Shown in pieces: positions 26,133-33,802 of a stretch of 64,000 nucleotides of DNA. A program made the translations under genes and the position numbers. Within the stretch, counting starts at the first letter, position 1, and every line of letters starts with the position of its first letter. Source of the stretch: Sulfuricurvum sp. (lineage in GTDB: Bacteria; Campylobacterota; Campylobacteria; Campylobacterales; Sulfurimonadaceae); assembly GCA_024637295.1 (NCBI GenBank), contig JAGXFL010000004.1, forward strand, positions 1 to 64,000. The letters run 5' to 3'. The notes below the pieces were generated by a model. The model made no database searches and was not told where the DNA came from. It was given only the letters and a program-made list of their open reading frames with translations.

Positions 26133-27721
26133 CAGTGAACCTCACAGTTATGATCGGGTTTTTTCAAAAGGCGCACTGCCAAATAAGGGGTGAAAATATA
26201 CGCTACAAACAGCGATGCAATAAGGGCTACAGGGACATTGGCAGGGATGGGGGTCATAAACTGTCCCATCATCTGTCCGACAAAAGCCATAGGCACCATC
26301 GTGAGGATGATCGCCAACGTCGCGATATTCGTCGGTGCACCTATTTCGTCAGTGGCTTGCGTCATAAGCTCATCAATATCCTCATCAGCGGCACCGGGAG
26401 CATGAAAATGGCGATGGATGTTTTCAATAACGATGATCGCGGCATCCACAAGCAGCCCCAGACTGAGTAAAAAGGCGAAGAGGGTGATACGGTTGATCGT
26501 TTGTCCTGTGAGATACGCCACAAACAATGTGATCGCCAAGATAGCGGGAACGGTAAACGTCACGATGAGAGACTCTCTCCATCCTAGTACCAGTGTCAAC
26601 AAGATGGCGATGATGACAATCGAAAGCAGCAGATGAAAGACGAGTTCATTGACGGCTTCATCGGCTCTTTCACCGTCATTGCGAGTGATGACGTAATTGA
26701 TCCCCTCGTTTTTGAGGGTCTCTTTGTATTTTGATAACTCTTTTTTGACTTCGTCGGCGATAATGACCGAATTGGCCCCTTGGAGTTTGGATACCGTCAG
26801 GGTGACTTGATGCATAAGAGGTGAAAAATTGCCATCGGGTTTTTTGACGCTAATGAGTGCGGATTTGAAGTTTTGGATATCTTCCCCTTGGCTGATCGTT
26901 GCTACATCGCGCAAATAGACAGGGGCCCCCATAGTTTGAGAGATGATGATATTACCGACATCTTCGGCACTTTCAATCGCATTTTTAACACCGATCATGA
27001 CGATCTCATTGGAAATCGTTTTCCCTTTGATCTCGGGGACATTGTAGGAGAGTGATTGGACACCTTGTACGATTTGTCCCAGTGAGAGGTTGTAGCCGCT
27101 TAAGCGTTCCATATCAACGGTCACATTGTATTGGTGCTTTTTACCCCCCTTGATATTGGTTACGGCAACGTCATTTAAAGCATTGATACGGTGCTGAATG
27201 TTTTTGACACGATCATATAAAGTAGTCGGGTCCATAGACGGATCATTGGCATAAAAAGCAACCGATACGATGGGGATGTCAATATCGATATCCAGCGGCT
27301 TGATGATGGGTTGCATGGCGCCTTTTGGCAATATGTCCATATTTTGCATGATTTTGTCATAGATTTTTAGATTGGAATCTGCTTTTGACTGTCCGATGTA
27401 AAAGGCCGCATTGAGTACTGCCACATTGTCCATGGAAACGGAGTAAACATGCTCAACACCTTTGATCTCTTTGAGTTTTTGTTCCAAAGGCTTGGAGATG
27501 ACCGTTTCTATTTCTCGCGCGGTTGCTCCGGGCAGGGCGATGATGACGGTTGACCCACTGACGACCATCTGAGGATTCTCTTCACGCGGCATCATCTCTA
27601 GTGCTAGATATCCGATGATAAGCAAAAAAAGTCCTAAAATAGGGGTGAGTGGATTGCGGATAAAGGTCTTGGCCAGTTTGCCCGCGATGTCTTTGGGCTC
27701 TATATTGTGAGAAACAGACAT
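26132..27721 (-). CDS. RND efflux permease, N-terminal half (split gene)
   Basis: A 529-residue protein equal to the first repeat of an RND pump: TM1 (about 26-44), periplasmic porter region (about 45-355), then helices TM2-TM6 (about 360-520). The TM4 proton-relay segment reads LLVDAAIIVIENIHRH, with the single Asp-Ala-Ala pattern of heavy-metal-type pumps rather than the Asp-Asp of AcrB. It stops in the cytoplasmic loop before TM7 and the next gene continues from there. It follows the adaptor gene after 9 nt. The pump exchanges protons for substrate across the inner membrane; whether the substrate is a metal or organic compound cannot be told. Confidence 0.85.
   Translation of the reverse strand: MSVSHNIEPKDIAGKLAKTFIRNPLTPILGLFLLIIGYLALEMMPREENPQMVVSGSTVIIALPGATAREIETVISKPLEQKLKEIKGVEHVYSVSMDNVAVLNAAFYIGQSKADSNLKIYDKIMQNMDILPKGAMQPIIKPLDIDIDIPIVSVAFYANDPSMDPTTLYDRVKNIQHRINALNDVAVTNIKGGKKHQYNVTVDMERLSGYNLSLGQIVQGVQSLSYNVPEIKGKTISNEIVMIGVKNAIESAEDVGNIIISQTMGAPVYLRDVATISQGEDIQNFKSALISVKKPDGNFSPLMHQVTLTVSKLQGANSVIIADEVKKELSKYKETLKNEGINYVITRNDGERADEAVNELVFHLLLSIVIIAILLTLVLGWRESLIVTFTVPAILAITLFVAYLTGQTINRITLFAFLLSLGLLVDAAIIVIENIHRHFHAPGAADEDIDELMTQATDEIGAPTNIATLAIILTMVPMAFVGQMMGQFMTPIPANVPVALIASLFVAYIFTPYLAVRLLKKPDHNCEVH
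26140..26143 (-). promoter_or_regulatory. Shine-Dalgarno for the second RND half
   Basis: GAGG seven bases before the ATG of the C-terminal half, inside the last codons of the N-terminal half. In the downstream frame a TGA lies at 26142-26144, so a -1 slip at the A6 run upstream (near 26160) cannot create a fused pump. Re-initiation at the TGATG is the only visible route. Confidence 0.65.
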
Positions 27722-27730
27722 GGTACTCTC

Positions 27731-28516
27731 CTACTGGATTTCGACGAGTGCGTACATGCCGGGATAGACAGCCTGTTTTGCTTTGAATGAAATTTTGACT
27801 TTGAATGTATGGGTCATAGGGTTGGAACTAGGGATCACAGAACTGATCGTTCCAATCCCGATATAGCCAACAGATGGGATAGAGACTTTTACTCTTTTAC
27901 CGATTGGGGTCAATTTGAGATTACTTTCAGCAACGTCGATGTTTATCTTTAGATCACTCATGTCTGCTAAGACCATAGTAGGCATCCCAGGCATCGCCAT
28001 CTCACCCACTTTGATACTTTTAGAGATAATCACACCGTTATTAGGGGCAACGATACGCAAATAGCGGTATTGGTTATTGACCTCTTTGAGACGTGCTCTT
28101 GCTTGTTCCACTTGATGTTGAGCAATACTGATGGAGTTTAGGAGGTTTTTACGTGCAAGCTCTAGATTCTCAACTTCGTAGCGAGAGACCATGTCTTGTG
28201 CTAAAAGGCGTTTGTTTCTCTCTAGATTGATGTCGACATTTTGATATTGGTTCTTATACATCTGAAGCGAAAGTTCTGCTTGTCCAATCGCGGATTCGAC
28301 CTGAGCTTTAGACGAATCGATCTCTTGAGAATCGATGGTGTAGAGCAAATCTCCCGTTCGTACACGTGAACCTTCTGAAACATTGACTTGTGTCACAAAC
28401 CCCATGTTACGGCTGGTGATCATTTTTTGGTTGTCGCTAAAAACACTTCCGGAGAGGCTCAGTCCTGCTGCACTTACAGCAGCGCTTAGGGTATAAAATA
28501 AGATCCATGATTTCAT
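27731..28516 (-). CDS. RND periplasmic adaptor (membrane-fusion protein)
   Basis: Bridges the inner-membrane pump to the outer-membrane channel. The 261-residue product is short for the family. It has an N-terminal export signal (about 1-18), a first lipoyl half (GFVTQVNVSEGSRVRTGDLLYTID), a long helical hairpin (about 70-150), the second lipoyl half (LRIVAPNNGVIISKSIKVGEM) and a beta-barrel domain ending with YPGMYALVEIQ. It lacks the C-terminal membrane-proximal domain of longer adaptors. It overlaps the TolC-like gene by 4 nt (ATGA). Confidence 0.88.
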   Translation of the reverse strand: MKSWILFYTLSAAVSAAGLSLSGSVFSDNQKMITSRNMGFVTQVNVSEGSRVRTGDLLYTIDSQEIDSSKAQVESAIGQAELSLQMYKNQYQNVDINLERNKRLLAQDMVSRYEVENLELARKNLLNSISIAQHQVEQARARLKEVNNQYRYLRIVAPNNGVIISKSIKVGEMAMPGMPTMVLADMSDLKINIDVAESNLKLTPIGKRVKVSIPSVGYIGIGTISSVIPSSNPMTHTFKVKISFKAKQAVYPGMYALVEIQ

Positions 28517-29832
28517 TGTTTAGCTCCGGAAATAAGTTTTTCGAGGGCGAAAAGACGCTCGTTTCGTTGGTTTTTGATGGTTTGAAGGGCTACTATTTTT
28601 TCGATTTGCCCAGAGTGCTTGATGAGAACATCGTTCATCGATACAAGATTTTCGCGGTAGCGTCCCTCATAGTTACGATAGATCTCTTTTGAGAGTTCAA
28701 GCTCTTGGCTTAGACTTTGGATCTGTGCATCATCATTTTGTATTTGGGTGTGTATCTGATCGTATTGCAGTACAACCCCTTTTTGGGCGAGCTGAGTTTG
28801 CGTTTTGCTTTTGAGATGTTCCAAACGTGCTTTTTCTATTGCTTGATGGTCGATGCCGCCGTTGAAAATATTCCAACTCAGACGTGCTCCGATGGTGTAA
28901 GCTTTGTGATCACTTAGATTAGTCATAAACGTATTGTCCGCAGTAGCGGCTTCACCAAAGACACCGATCTGAGGCAGATAAGAGGCATTGGCAACATCGA
29001 TCATATGTTCTCGTATCTCGACCCCTTTGGATGCTTTTTGTAAATCCAGATTGGAAGCGATCACATCAGCTTGGGTGATATTGGTCTGAAGCTCTTGAAT
29101 ATTTGGGAGGGTAATTTCGGTCACATCTTGATTAAGCAAAAAACTCAAAAAATGGTAGATGAGCTGTTGATTGTTTTTCATCTCTTGGATCATGCGTGTG
29201 ACGTTTGCTTTTTTTGCTTGGACTTCAAGTAAATCCACTTTTTTAGCATATCCTTCATGAACCATAGCGGTTACGGTTTTTTCCAATGTCGTGATATTGT
29301 TCAAAATAAGATTCATTTGTGTCATAGAATCTTCGATCAATGCCATATCGTAATAGCTTTTACGGGTTTGGTATATTTTCTCTGCCGTTACACTTTGGGT
29401 ATCAAGCTGTTTTATGGTTTCCATCTCATGGGCAATTTTTTCATAGCCGCTTAGCTTGCCGCCCGTGTAGAGGGGAAGTGTATAGGTGAGTTTGGATTGG
29501 TAGTAGTTTTGATACGCCGGGTAGTTGAGATATTGTATTCCAAAATCAGCAGCCTCTACTTCTCTCGATGTGAGTTTAGATCCAAATACAGTCAATGCAT
29601 CGTTGGAACGACTCGCGGTTTGGGTGAAATCCAGTGATCCGTAGGAGTATCCTTGGGCTACTTTGCGATCACGCTGGGCACTTTGTGCGTCCAGTGATGC
29701 TGTTTTGATCTCTAGGTTTTGTATTTTGAGCAGTTCGATGGCGTTATCGAGGCTGAGCGGTGCAGCGTGTAACTCAAGAGATGCAAAGAGTAAAGAACAC
29801 GATAGCAGTGAGCGAAGGATGATGGGTGACAT
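28513..29832 (-). CDS. TolC-family outer-membrane efflux channel
   Basis: A 439-residue outer-membrane factor, first gene of the efflux operon. A signal peptide (about 1-23, ending LHAAP) is followed by two repeats of long helices and short beta strands, as in TolC: PLSLDNAIELLKIQNLEIKTA opens the first repeat and residues about 220-290 the second; GARLSWNIFNGG is a typical strand/turn. Trimer formation in the outer membrane is inferred from the family. The promoter ahead of it lies inside a palindrome, suggesting repression by a dimeric regulator that is not encoded nearby. Confidence 0.9.
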   Translation of the reverse strand: MSPIILRSLLSCSLLFASLELHAAPLSLDNAIELLKIQNLEIKTASLDAQSAQRDRKVAQGYSYGSLDFTQTASRSNDALTVFGSKLTSREVEAADFGIQYLNYPAYQNYYQSKLTYTLPLYTGGKLSGYEKIAHEMETIKQLDTQSVTAEKIYQTRKSYYDMALIEDSMTQMNLILNNITTLEKTVTAMVHEGYAKKVDLLEVQAKKANVTRMIQEMKNNQQLIYHFLSFLLNQDVTEITLPNIQELQTNITQADVIASNLDLQKASKGVEIREHMIDVANASYLPQIGVFGEAATADNTFMTNLSDHKAYTIGARLSWNIFNGGIDHQAIEKARLEHLKSKTQTQLAQKGVVLQYDQIHTQIQNDDAQIQSLSQELELSKEIYRNYEGRYRENLVSMNDVLIKHSGQIEKIVALQTIKNQRNERLFALEKLISGAKQ

Positions 29833-29859
29833 GTCGACAAGATCCTTTTTTATTTTTTA

Positions 29860-29880
29860 TACTTATTGTTATTATAAGTA
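29860..29880. promoter_or_regulatory. palindromic operator over the efflux-operon promoter
   Basis: TACTTAT-N7-ATAAGTA, a perfect 7-bp inverted repeat, 28-48 nt before the TolC-like start. A third half-site ATAAGTA lies at 29889-29895. The minus-strand -10 box TATAAT (29876-29871) lies within the palindrome, so a bound dimer would block RNA polymerase. The spacing suits a TetR- or MarR-type repressor; none is encoded next to it. Confidence 0.5.
29871..29876 (-). promoter_or_regulatory. -10 box of the efflux operon
   Basis: TATAAT on the minus strand, 38 nt before the ATG of the TolC-like gene, with AAGGA as a moderately spaced ribosome-binding site. Confidence 0.55.
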
Positions 29881-29984
29881 AATTGATAATAAGTATTTTA
29901 CCTAAATTTATCTATTTTTTACAATTGTTTACGGTTAGATGATAGCACAACTACATTATGTTTGGAATTCAAAGCGGTTTGCGG

Positions 29985-29990
29985 TAAAAT
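29985..29990 (+). promoter_or_regulatory. possible -10 box of efp
   Basis: TAAAAT 34 nt before the efp ATG; a second candidate, TATAGT, is at 30000-30005. Which is used cannot be told. Confidence 0.35.
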
Positions 29991-30024
29991 TCGATTAAAT
30001 ATAGTATTCACGAAGGAATAAAGC

Positions 30025-30591
30025 ATGGCAACAATCGGCATGGGCGACATCAAAAAAGGGGTACGTCTCGAAATCACGGGCGTTCCTTACCGCGTAGTAG
30101 AATTTCAACACGTTAAACCGGGTAAAGGGGCGGCATTTGTCCGTTGTAAAGTAAAAAGTTTTATGAACGGTAAAGTTGTTGAAAAAACGATTCACGCCGG
30201 AGATAAGTTTGAAGTACCAAATATGGCACACAAAACGATGCAGTTCTTGTATGACGATGGCGAAATGCTTCAGTTTATGGACAATGAGTCGTATGAGCAA
30301 TTGGGTCTTACGTACGAGCAGTGTGAAGATGCGATGAAATGGATCAAAGACGGTACCAATGTCGAGATGATCTTCCACAACAACAAAGCGATCAGCGTTG
30401 ACGCTCCTGAGATCATGGAACTTAAAATCGTTGATACCCCACCAAACTTCAAGGGCGACACGTCAAGCAGCTCTAAAAAACCGGCAACATTGGAAACAGG
30501 TGCTGTTGTGCAAGTTCCTTATCACGTTTTAGAGGGTGATGTCATCCGTGTCAACACCGTTGAGGGTGAATACATGGAAAAAGTGAAGTAA
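30025..30591 (+). CDS. efp: elongation factor P
   Basis: Relieves ribosome stalling at proline runs. The 188-residue product has the normal three beta-barrel domains: KOW-like N-terminus (1-65), central OB (about 66-128) and C-terminal OB (about 130-188) with the family end signature [18 protein letters not shown]. The lysine at the tip of domain I is present in [10 protein letters not shown], the position that EpmA beta-lysylates in other bacteria; the modifying enzymes are not in this window. AAGGA precedes the ATG. It is divergent from the efflux operon. Confidence 0.97.
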   Translation: MATIGMGDIKKGVRLEITGVPYRVVEFQHVKPGKGAAFVRCKVKSFMNGKVVEKTIHAGDKFEVPNMAHKTMQFLYDDGEMLQFMDNESYEQLGLTYEQCEDAMKWIKDGTNVEMIFHNNKAISVDAPEIMELKIVDTPPNFKGDTSSSSKKPATLETGAVVQVPYHVLEGDVIRVNTVEGEYMEKVK

Positions 30592-30607
30592 TTCACGCTC
30601 CTTTCCT

Positions 30608-30669
30608 CCGTTCGCCCTGAACTCAAGGAAACATCGCTTCACGAGCGGTACCCTTGTTTTGTCGAAGGG
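30608..30669. repeat. REP-like palindromic element, interrupted
   Basis: CCGTTCGCCCTGA (30608-30620) and TTGTCGAAGGG (30659-30669) are the two halves of a short palindromic element that I recall as dispersed in many bacterial genomes. Here about 38 bases separate them, and TACCCTT/AAGGGTA (30649-30655/30665-30671) forms a local hairpin. Copy number elsewhere in this genome is unknown. Confidence 0.4.
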
Positions 30670-30682
30670 TAACCTCTCCCTC

Positions 30683-30704
30683 ATTCCGTGCTTCGACACG
30701 GAAT
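30683..30704 (+). terminator. hairpin after efp, probable terminator
   Basis: ATTCCGTG-CTTCGA-CACGGAAT is a perfect 8-bp stem with a 6-base loop, followed by the pyrimidine-rich CTATCTCTATTTTCTTTC. It lies about 90 nt after the efp stop and may also be part of the repeat region. Confidence 0.5.
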
Positions 30705-30760
30705 CTATCTCTATTTTCTTTCAAAATATCATTTTCTCTCACACTTTTTCATAATTTTTG

Positions 30761-30766
30761 TATAAT
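30761..30766 (+). promoter_or_regulatory. -10 box of the small ORF and nuclease-like gene
   Basis: TATAAT preceded by a T-rich stretch. Start predicted near 30773, 24 nt before the small ORF and about 117 nt before the large gene. Confidence 0.55.
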
Positions 30767-30796
30767 AGTCGATAACAAATACTATAAAGAAGCCCA

Positions 30797-30886
30797 ATGA
30801 TAAGTCTCTCCGAAATCCGAAACTATTCCGTAAAAATAGCTTTAGCAAATATTGTTGATGGAAACAATAGCAAGAATCAAAAATAA
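30797..30886 (+). CDS. 29-residue leader-like small ORF
   Basis: ATG with AAAGAAG four bases upstream, 29 codons, beginning MISLSEIRNYSVKIALANIV and ending in lysine. The stop is followed by a second TAA and then directly by the ATG of the next gene (TAA TAA ATG). The downstream ATG has no Shine-Dalgarno, so translation of this ORF may deliver ribosomes to it. I do not recognise the peptide. It could also be a truncated remnant or simply chance. Confidence 0.4.
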   Translation: MISLSEIRNYSVKIALANIVDGNNSKNQK

Positions 30887-30889
30887 TAA

Positions 30890-32206
30890 ATGGAAAATTT
30901 TATAATTAATAGTAATTTAACTGAGCCAAATATATTGAAGTATTCTCTACCAGAAGAAACTTTGTCTGGATTGGAAACTTCACATCATTTAAGTGATCTT
31001 ATTCAATTTGATAAACTTCTTATAGAACGTGGAATATCTACTGAAAATACTAGAATAGAGAGATACATAAAATATCTAAAGTTGCATTTATCAAGAAACT
31101 CTCAAGAGCTATTAGACTATAAAGAAGTATTAAATATTTTTAAAAATTCAAAAGATTCTCCATGTGAAAATTCCTTATCTATTCATTTATATATCATGCG
31201 AGAAGTACATGAATTAATGTGGATATACAAAGGTCTGATTTTTCATATTCCAAAAGGAGTAGATGAAAAGTTAGAAAAAATAGTCTGTGGTAGGGATTTT
31301 GCAGCATTAGATTCAGATACTGAATCTAGAAATACACAGTTTGAACTGAGAATTGCAAGTTATTTCTGTCAAACAGGCTGTGATGTTGATGTTTCTACAG
31401 AAACAGATGTAATTGTTTATACAAAAAAAGAAGCATTTTATATAGAATGCAAAAGAGTAGCAACTATAAATAAGCTTGCTTTGAGAATCAATGAAGCTAA
31501 AAAGCAACTTCAAATGAGAATGCCAAAAAAAAGTAATTCCAGAACAATATTTGGCTGTATTGCAATAGATGTTACGAAAGTTGCTTTTAATCACAATGGT
31601 TTAACATGGGCGATGACCCCTGATCATTCAAGAGATATGATTAGAGAGAAGCTAATAGAGATTGCTGGTGATCCAGCTATGAAAAATTTATTTGATATAA
31701 AAAAAGATAAAAATATATGCAATTGTTGGTTTCAAATTCATATTCCTGCATTGATACGTTATCCATATACGATTTCCACAAGATTTTCATCATTTCACAT
31801 TGATAATGGAGCGCTAACTCGAAAGCAGAATAGAGCATATACGGCATTTAAGGAGATTTTTGAGACTGCATCATATGGACATGATGCCAGATTGGAAAAA
31901 CCAAAGCAGTTAAAAATTAGAAATAGAATAGAACTTCCCGCTGGAACTACCTATATGATCGATGATGATTTAGTACAAGCATTTTATAATAGTGATGAAC
32001 TAGTAGTAATGGATCAATTTAAAATTATTGGTTCATTAACTGTTGATGGAATTATGCATGAATTTTGCTATGAAGACTTTGTGTATGTATTTCACAATAT
32101 GGATGACACTACAAGAGAATACTTTAGAAAAGATATAGATAAAGCACGCTTAGGACTTCTACTTTTAATATATCAATGGAGATTTCCTTATGAGGATACA
32201 GAATAA
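30890..32206 (+). CDS. AT-rich hypothetical protein with PD-(D/E)XK nuclease-like core
   Basis: A 438-residue protein that I do not recognise as a named family. Around residues 145-190 it has the layout of a restriction-endonuclease fold: a helix with FELRIASYF, a strand with ETDVIVY (Asp), then FYIECKRV (Glu-x-Lys), i.e. D-(x)n-ExK. The flanking regions are helical and lack a methyltransferase, helicase or specificity domain. Base use is visibly more AT-rich than its neighbours, suggesting horizontal gain. It follows a 29-codon ORF and precedes a Bro-N gene. A defence or DNA-processing role is possible but unproven. Confidence 0.6.
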   Translation: MENFIINSNLTEPNILKYSLPEETLSGLETSHHLSDLIQFDKLLIERGISTENTRIERYIKYLKLHLSRNSQELLDYKEVLNIFKNSKDSPCENSLSIHLYIMREVHELMWIYKGLIFHIPKGVDEKLEKIVCGRDFAALDSDTESRNTQFELRIASYFCQTGCDVDVSTETDVIVYTKKEAFYIECKRVATINKLALRINEAKKQLQMRMPKKSNSRTIFGCIAIDVTKVAFNHNGLTWAMTPDHSRDMIREKLIEIAGDPAMKNLFDIKKDKNICNCWFQIHIPALIRYPYTISTRFSSFHIDNGALTRKQNRAYTAFKEIFETASYGHDARLEKPKQLKIRNRIELPAGTTYMIDDDLVQAFYNSDELVVMDQFKIIGSLTVDGIMHEFCYEDFVYVFHNMDDTTREYFRKDIDKARLGLLLLIYQWRFPYEDTE

Positions 32207-32249
32207 TTTTTCACCCTGCCATATTTTTTCTCATTTTTGAGCGACGGGA

Positions 32250-32255
32250 TACAAT
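32250..32255 (+). promoter_or_regulatory. -10-like box of the Bro-N gene
   Basis: TACAAT 30 nt before the ATG, with GAGGAG as a strong ribosome-binding site. Confidence 0.45.
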
Positions 32256-32284
32256 GAAGGCAAATAATTTGAGGAGTAATCTCA

Positions 32285-33100
32285 ATGGATGAAACATCAT
32301 TAGCAGTATTCGAGAGTAAGCAGATACGGCGAAGCTACGATGAGAATACCGAAATATGGTATTTTTCTATTATTGATGTAGTAGCAATTTTAAGTGAGAG
32401 TATTGATCCTCAATCGTATTGGCGTAAACTCAAAGAGCGTCTAAAAAAAGAGGGAAATGAAACCGTGACAAATTGTCACGGTTTGAAAATGAAAGCAAGT
32501 GACGGCAAAATGCGGCTCACCGACGTGGCAACAGTCGAACAGCTTTTACGCCTGATACAATCTATCCCATCCCCGAAAGCAGAGCCTTTTAAAATGTGGC
32601 TTGCTAAAGTAGGACATGAACGGCTCCAAGAGATGTCCGATCCTGCCCAAAGTGTAGACCGCGCCCGCGAATACTGGCAACAACAGGGACGAAGCGAGAA
32701 GTGGATACAACAGCGGATGATGGGGCAGGAGACTCGAAATAAGCTTACTGATTATTGGAGCGAGAACGGTGTAGCCAAAGGGGATGAATTTGCGATGCTC
32801 ACCAACATCATCCACCAAGAGTGGAGTGGGCTGAGTGTAAAAGAACACAAAGAGACCAAAGGGCTGAAATCTCAAAATCTCAGAGATCATATGAACGAAG
32901 CGGAGCTTATTTTTACTGCATTAGCCGAACTCTCGACACGACAAATCGCTGAATCAGATGAAGCTAAAGGGGTCGTTGAAAATGCCAAAGCGAGTAAAAA
33001 AGGTGGAAATATCGCTAAAAAGGCCCGTCTCGAACTCGAAGATAAGACGGGTAAAAGCGTCGTAACAGGTGAGAACTTTTTACCACCGAAAAAACAGTGA
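32285..33100 (+). CDS. Bro-N domain protein (prophage antirepressor/DinD-like)
   Basis: A 271-residue protein. The N-terminal part (about 1-115) is a Bro-N domain, seen in phage antirepressors and damage-inducible DinD-type proteins: IWYFSIIDVVAILSES, SYWRKLKERLKKEG and TVEQLLRLIQSIPSPKAEPF are typical. The C-terminal part (about 120-271) has QETRNKLTDYWSENG and a lysine-rich end. GAGGAG precedes the ATG. Its DNA contains a perfect 25-bp palindrome over the VTNCHG codons. With the AT-rich nuclease-like gene it forms a small accessory patch; no integrase or att site was seen. Confidence 0.8.
   Translation: MDETSLAVFESKQIRRSYDENTEIWYFSIIDVVAILSESIDPQSYWRKLKERLKKEGNETVTNCHGLKMKASDGKMRLTDVATVEQLLRLIQSIPSPKAEPFKMWLAKVGHERLQEMSDPAQSVDRAREYWQQQGRSEKWIQQRMMGQETRNKLTDYWSENGVAKGDEFAMLTNIIHQEWSGLSVKEHKETKGLKSQNLRDHMNEAELIFTALAELSTRQIAESDEAKGVVENAKASKKGGNIAKKARLELEDKTGKSVVTGENFLPPKKQ
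32460..32484. repeat. perfect 25-bp palindrome inside the Bro-N gene
   Basis: AAACCGTGACAA and TTGTCACGGTTT are 12-bp inverted arms around one A. It lies within codons for ETVTNCHGL, a segment that I recall as conserved in homologues. Confidence 0.8.
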
Positions 33101-33107
33101 GTTGAGC

Positions 33108-33113
33108 TATAAT
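33108..33113 (+). promoter_or_regulatory. -10 box of the DJ-1 gene
   Basis: TATAAT within TATAATTTAG, 34 nt before the ATG; TAGGAG at 33137-33142 is the ribosome-binding site. Confidence 0.6.
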
Positions 33114-33147
33114 TTAGAAATCGAGTAAATAATATCTAGGAGTCTTT

Positions 33148-33714
33148 ATGCCACGAGTTTTAGTCCCAATAGCAACAGGTTTTGAAGAGATCGAAGCGGT
33201 GAACATCATCGATGTACTGCGTCGAGCGGGTATCGAGGTCATCATGGGTTCATTGGATGAGAATCTTTTGATCAAAGGTGCTCATGGAATGATGATACAA
33301 GCGGATCGTTCTATCAACGGGATCACAGCGGATGATCTGGATATGATCGTTTTACCCGGAGGCTGGGGCGGTACAAAAGCTTTGGCACAAGACTTAACGG
33401 TTCAATCACTACTACAAGAGATGGATGCGAAGGGGAAAAACATCGGTGCAATCTGTGCCGCTCCGTTTGCTCTTGATGCTGCGGGTGTTCTTAAAGTAGG
33501 GTACACATGTTATCCAGGTATCGAGGAACAGATCAAGGTCGATGGTTATCAAGGGGACAAAGCAGCGGTAGTGCAAACTGACAATGTTATGACGTCACGC
33601 GGTCCTGCAACTGCAATCTGTTTTGCTCTAGCTATCGTCAAAAAGCTTGTCGGTGATGAAGCGTATGAAAGAGTTAGTAGTGGATTATTAGCTGGATATT
33701 GTAAAGAACTTTAG
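33148..33714 (+). CDS. DJ-1/PfpI family protein
   Basis: A 188-residue single-domain protein of the DJ-1/YajL clade, proposed in the family to act as chaperone, glyoxalase or deglycase. The fold starts RVLVPIATGFEEIEAV, with the conserved acidic residue (E near 15) that pairs with the reactive cysteine in IGAICAAPFALDAAG (near 106). YPGIEEQI and VMTSRGPATAICFALAIV complete the signature. Transcribed from its own promoter. The precise activity cannot be read from sequence. Confidence 0.92.
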   Translation: MPRVLVPIATGFEEIEAVNIIDVLRRAGIEVIMGSLDENLLIKGAHGMMIQADRSINGITADDLDMIVLPGGWGGTKALAQDLTVQSLLQEMDAKGKNIGAICAAPFALDAAGVLKVGYTCYPGIEEQIKVDGYQGDKAAVVQTDNVMTSRGPATAICFALAIVKKLVGDEAYERVSSGLLAGYCKEL

Positions 33715-33802
33715 ATGCTTTTTTACAAAATATTGTATACAAGGTTCTTTTAGGTCAACTAGGAATATTATAAACTAAGAACTCTAGTATTTGGATGTTT
33801 TG

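Noticed and set aside
26155-26175. Programmed -1 frameshift at the A6 run joining the two RND halves
   Set aside because: After a -1 slip the ribosome meets a TGA at 26142-26144, before the second ATG, so no fusion could form.
24417-27721. RND genes as a pseudogene pair
   Set aside because: Both halves have complete domains and coding-like composition, and the second has its own GAGG and ATG.
30592-33100. A complete prophage or integrative element around the Bro-N gene
   Set aside because: No integrase, terminase, portal, tail or attachment repeats are visible; only two accessory genes are present.
33731-33745. Short TTGTATACAA palindrome after the DJ-1 gene as a regulatory site
   Set aside because: Ten bases in AT-rich DNA is expected by chance, and its position fits neither a promoter nor a terminator clearly.
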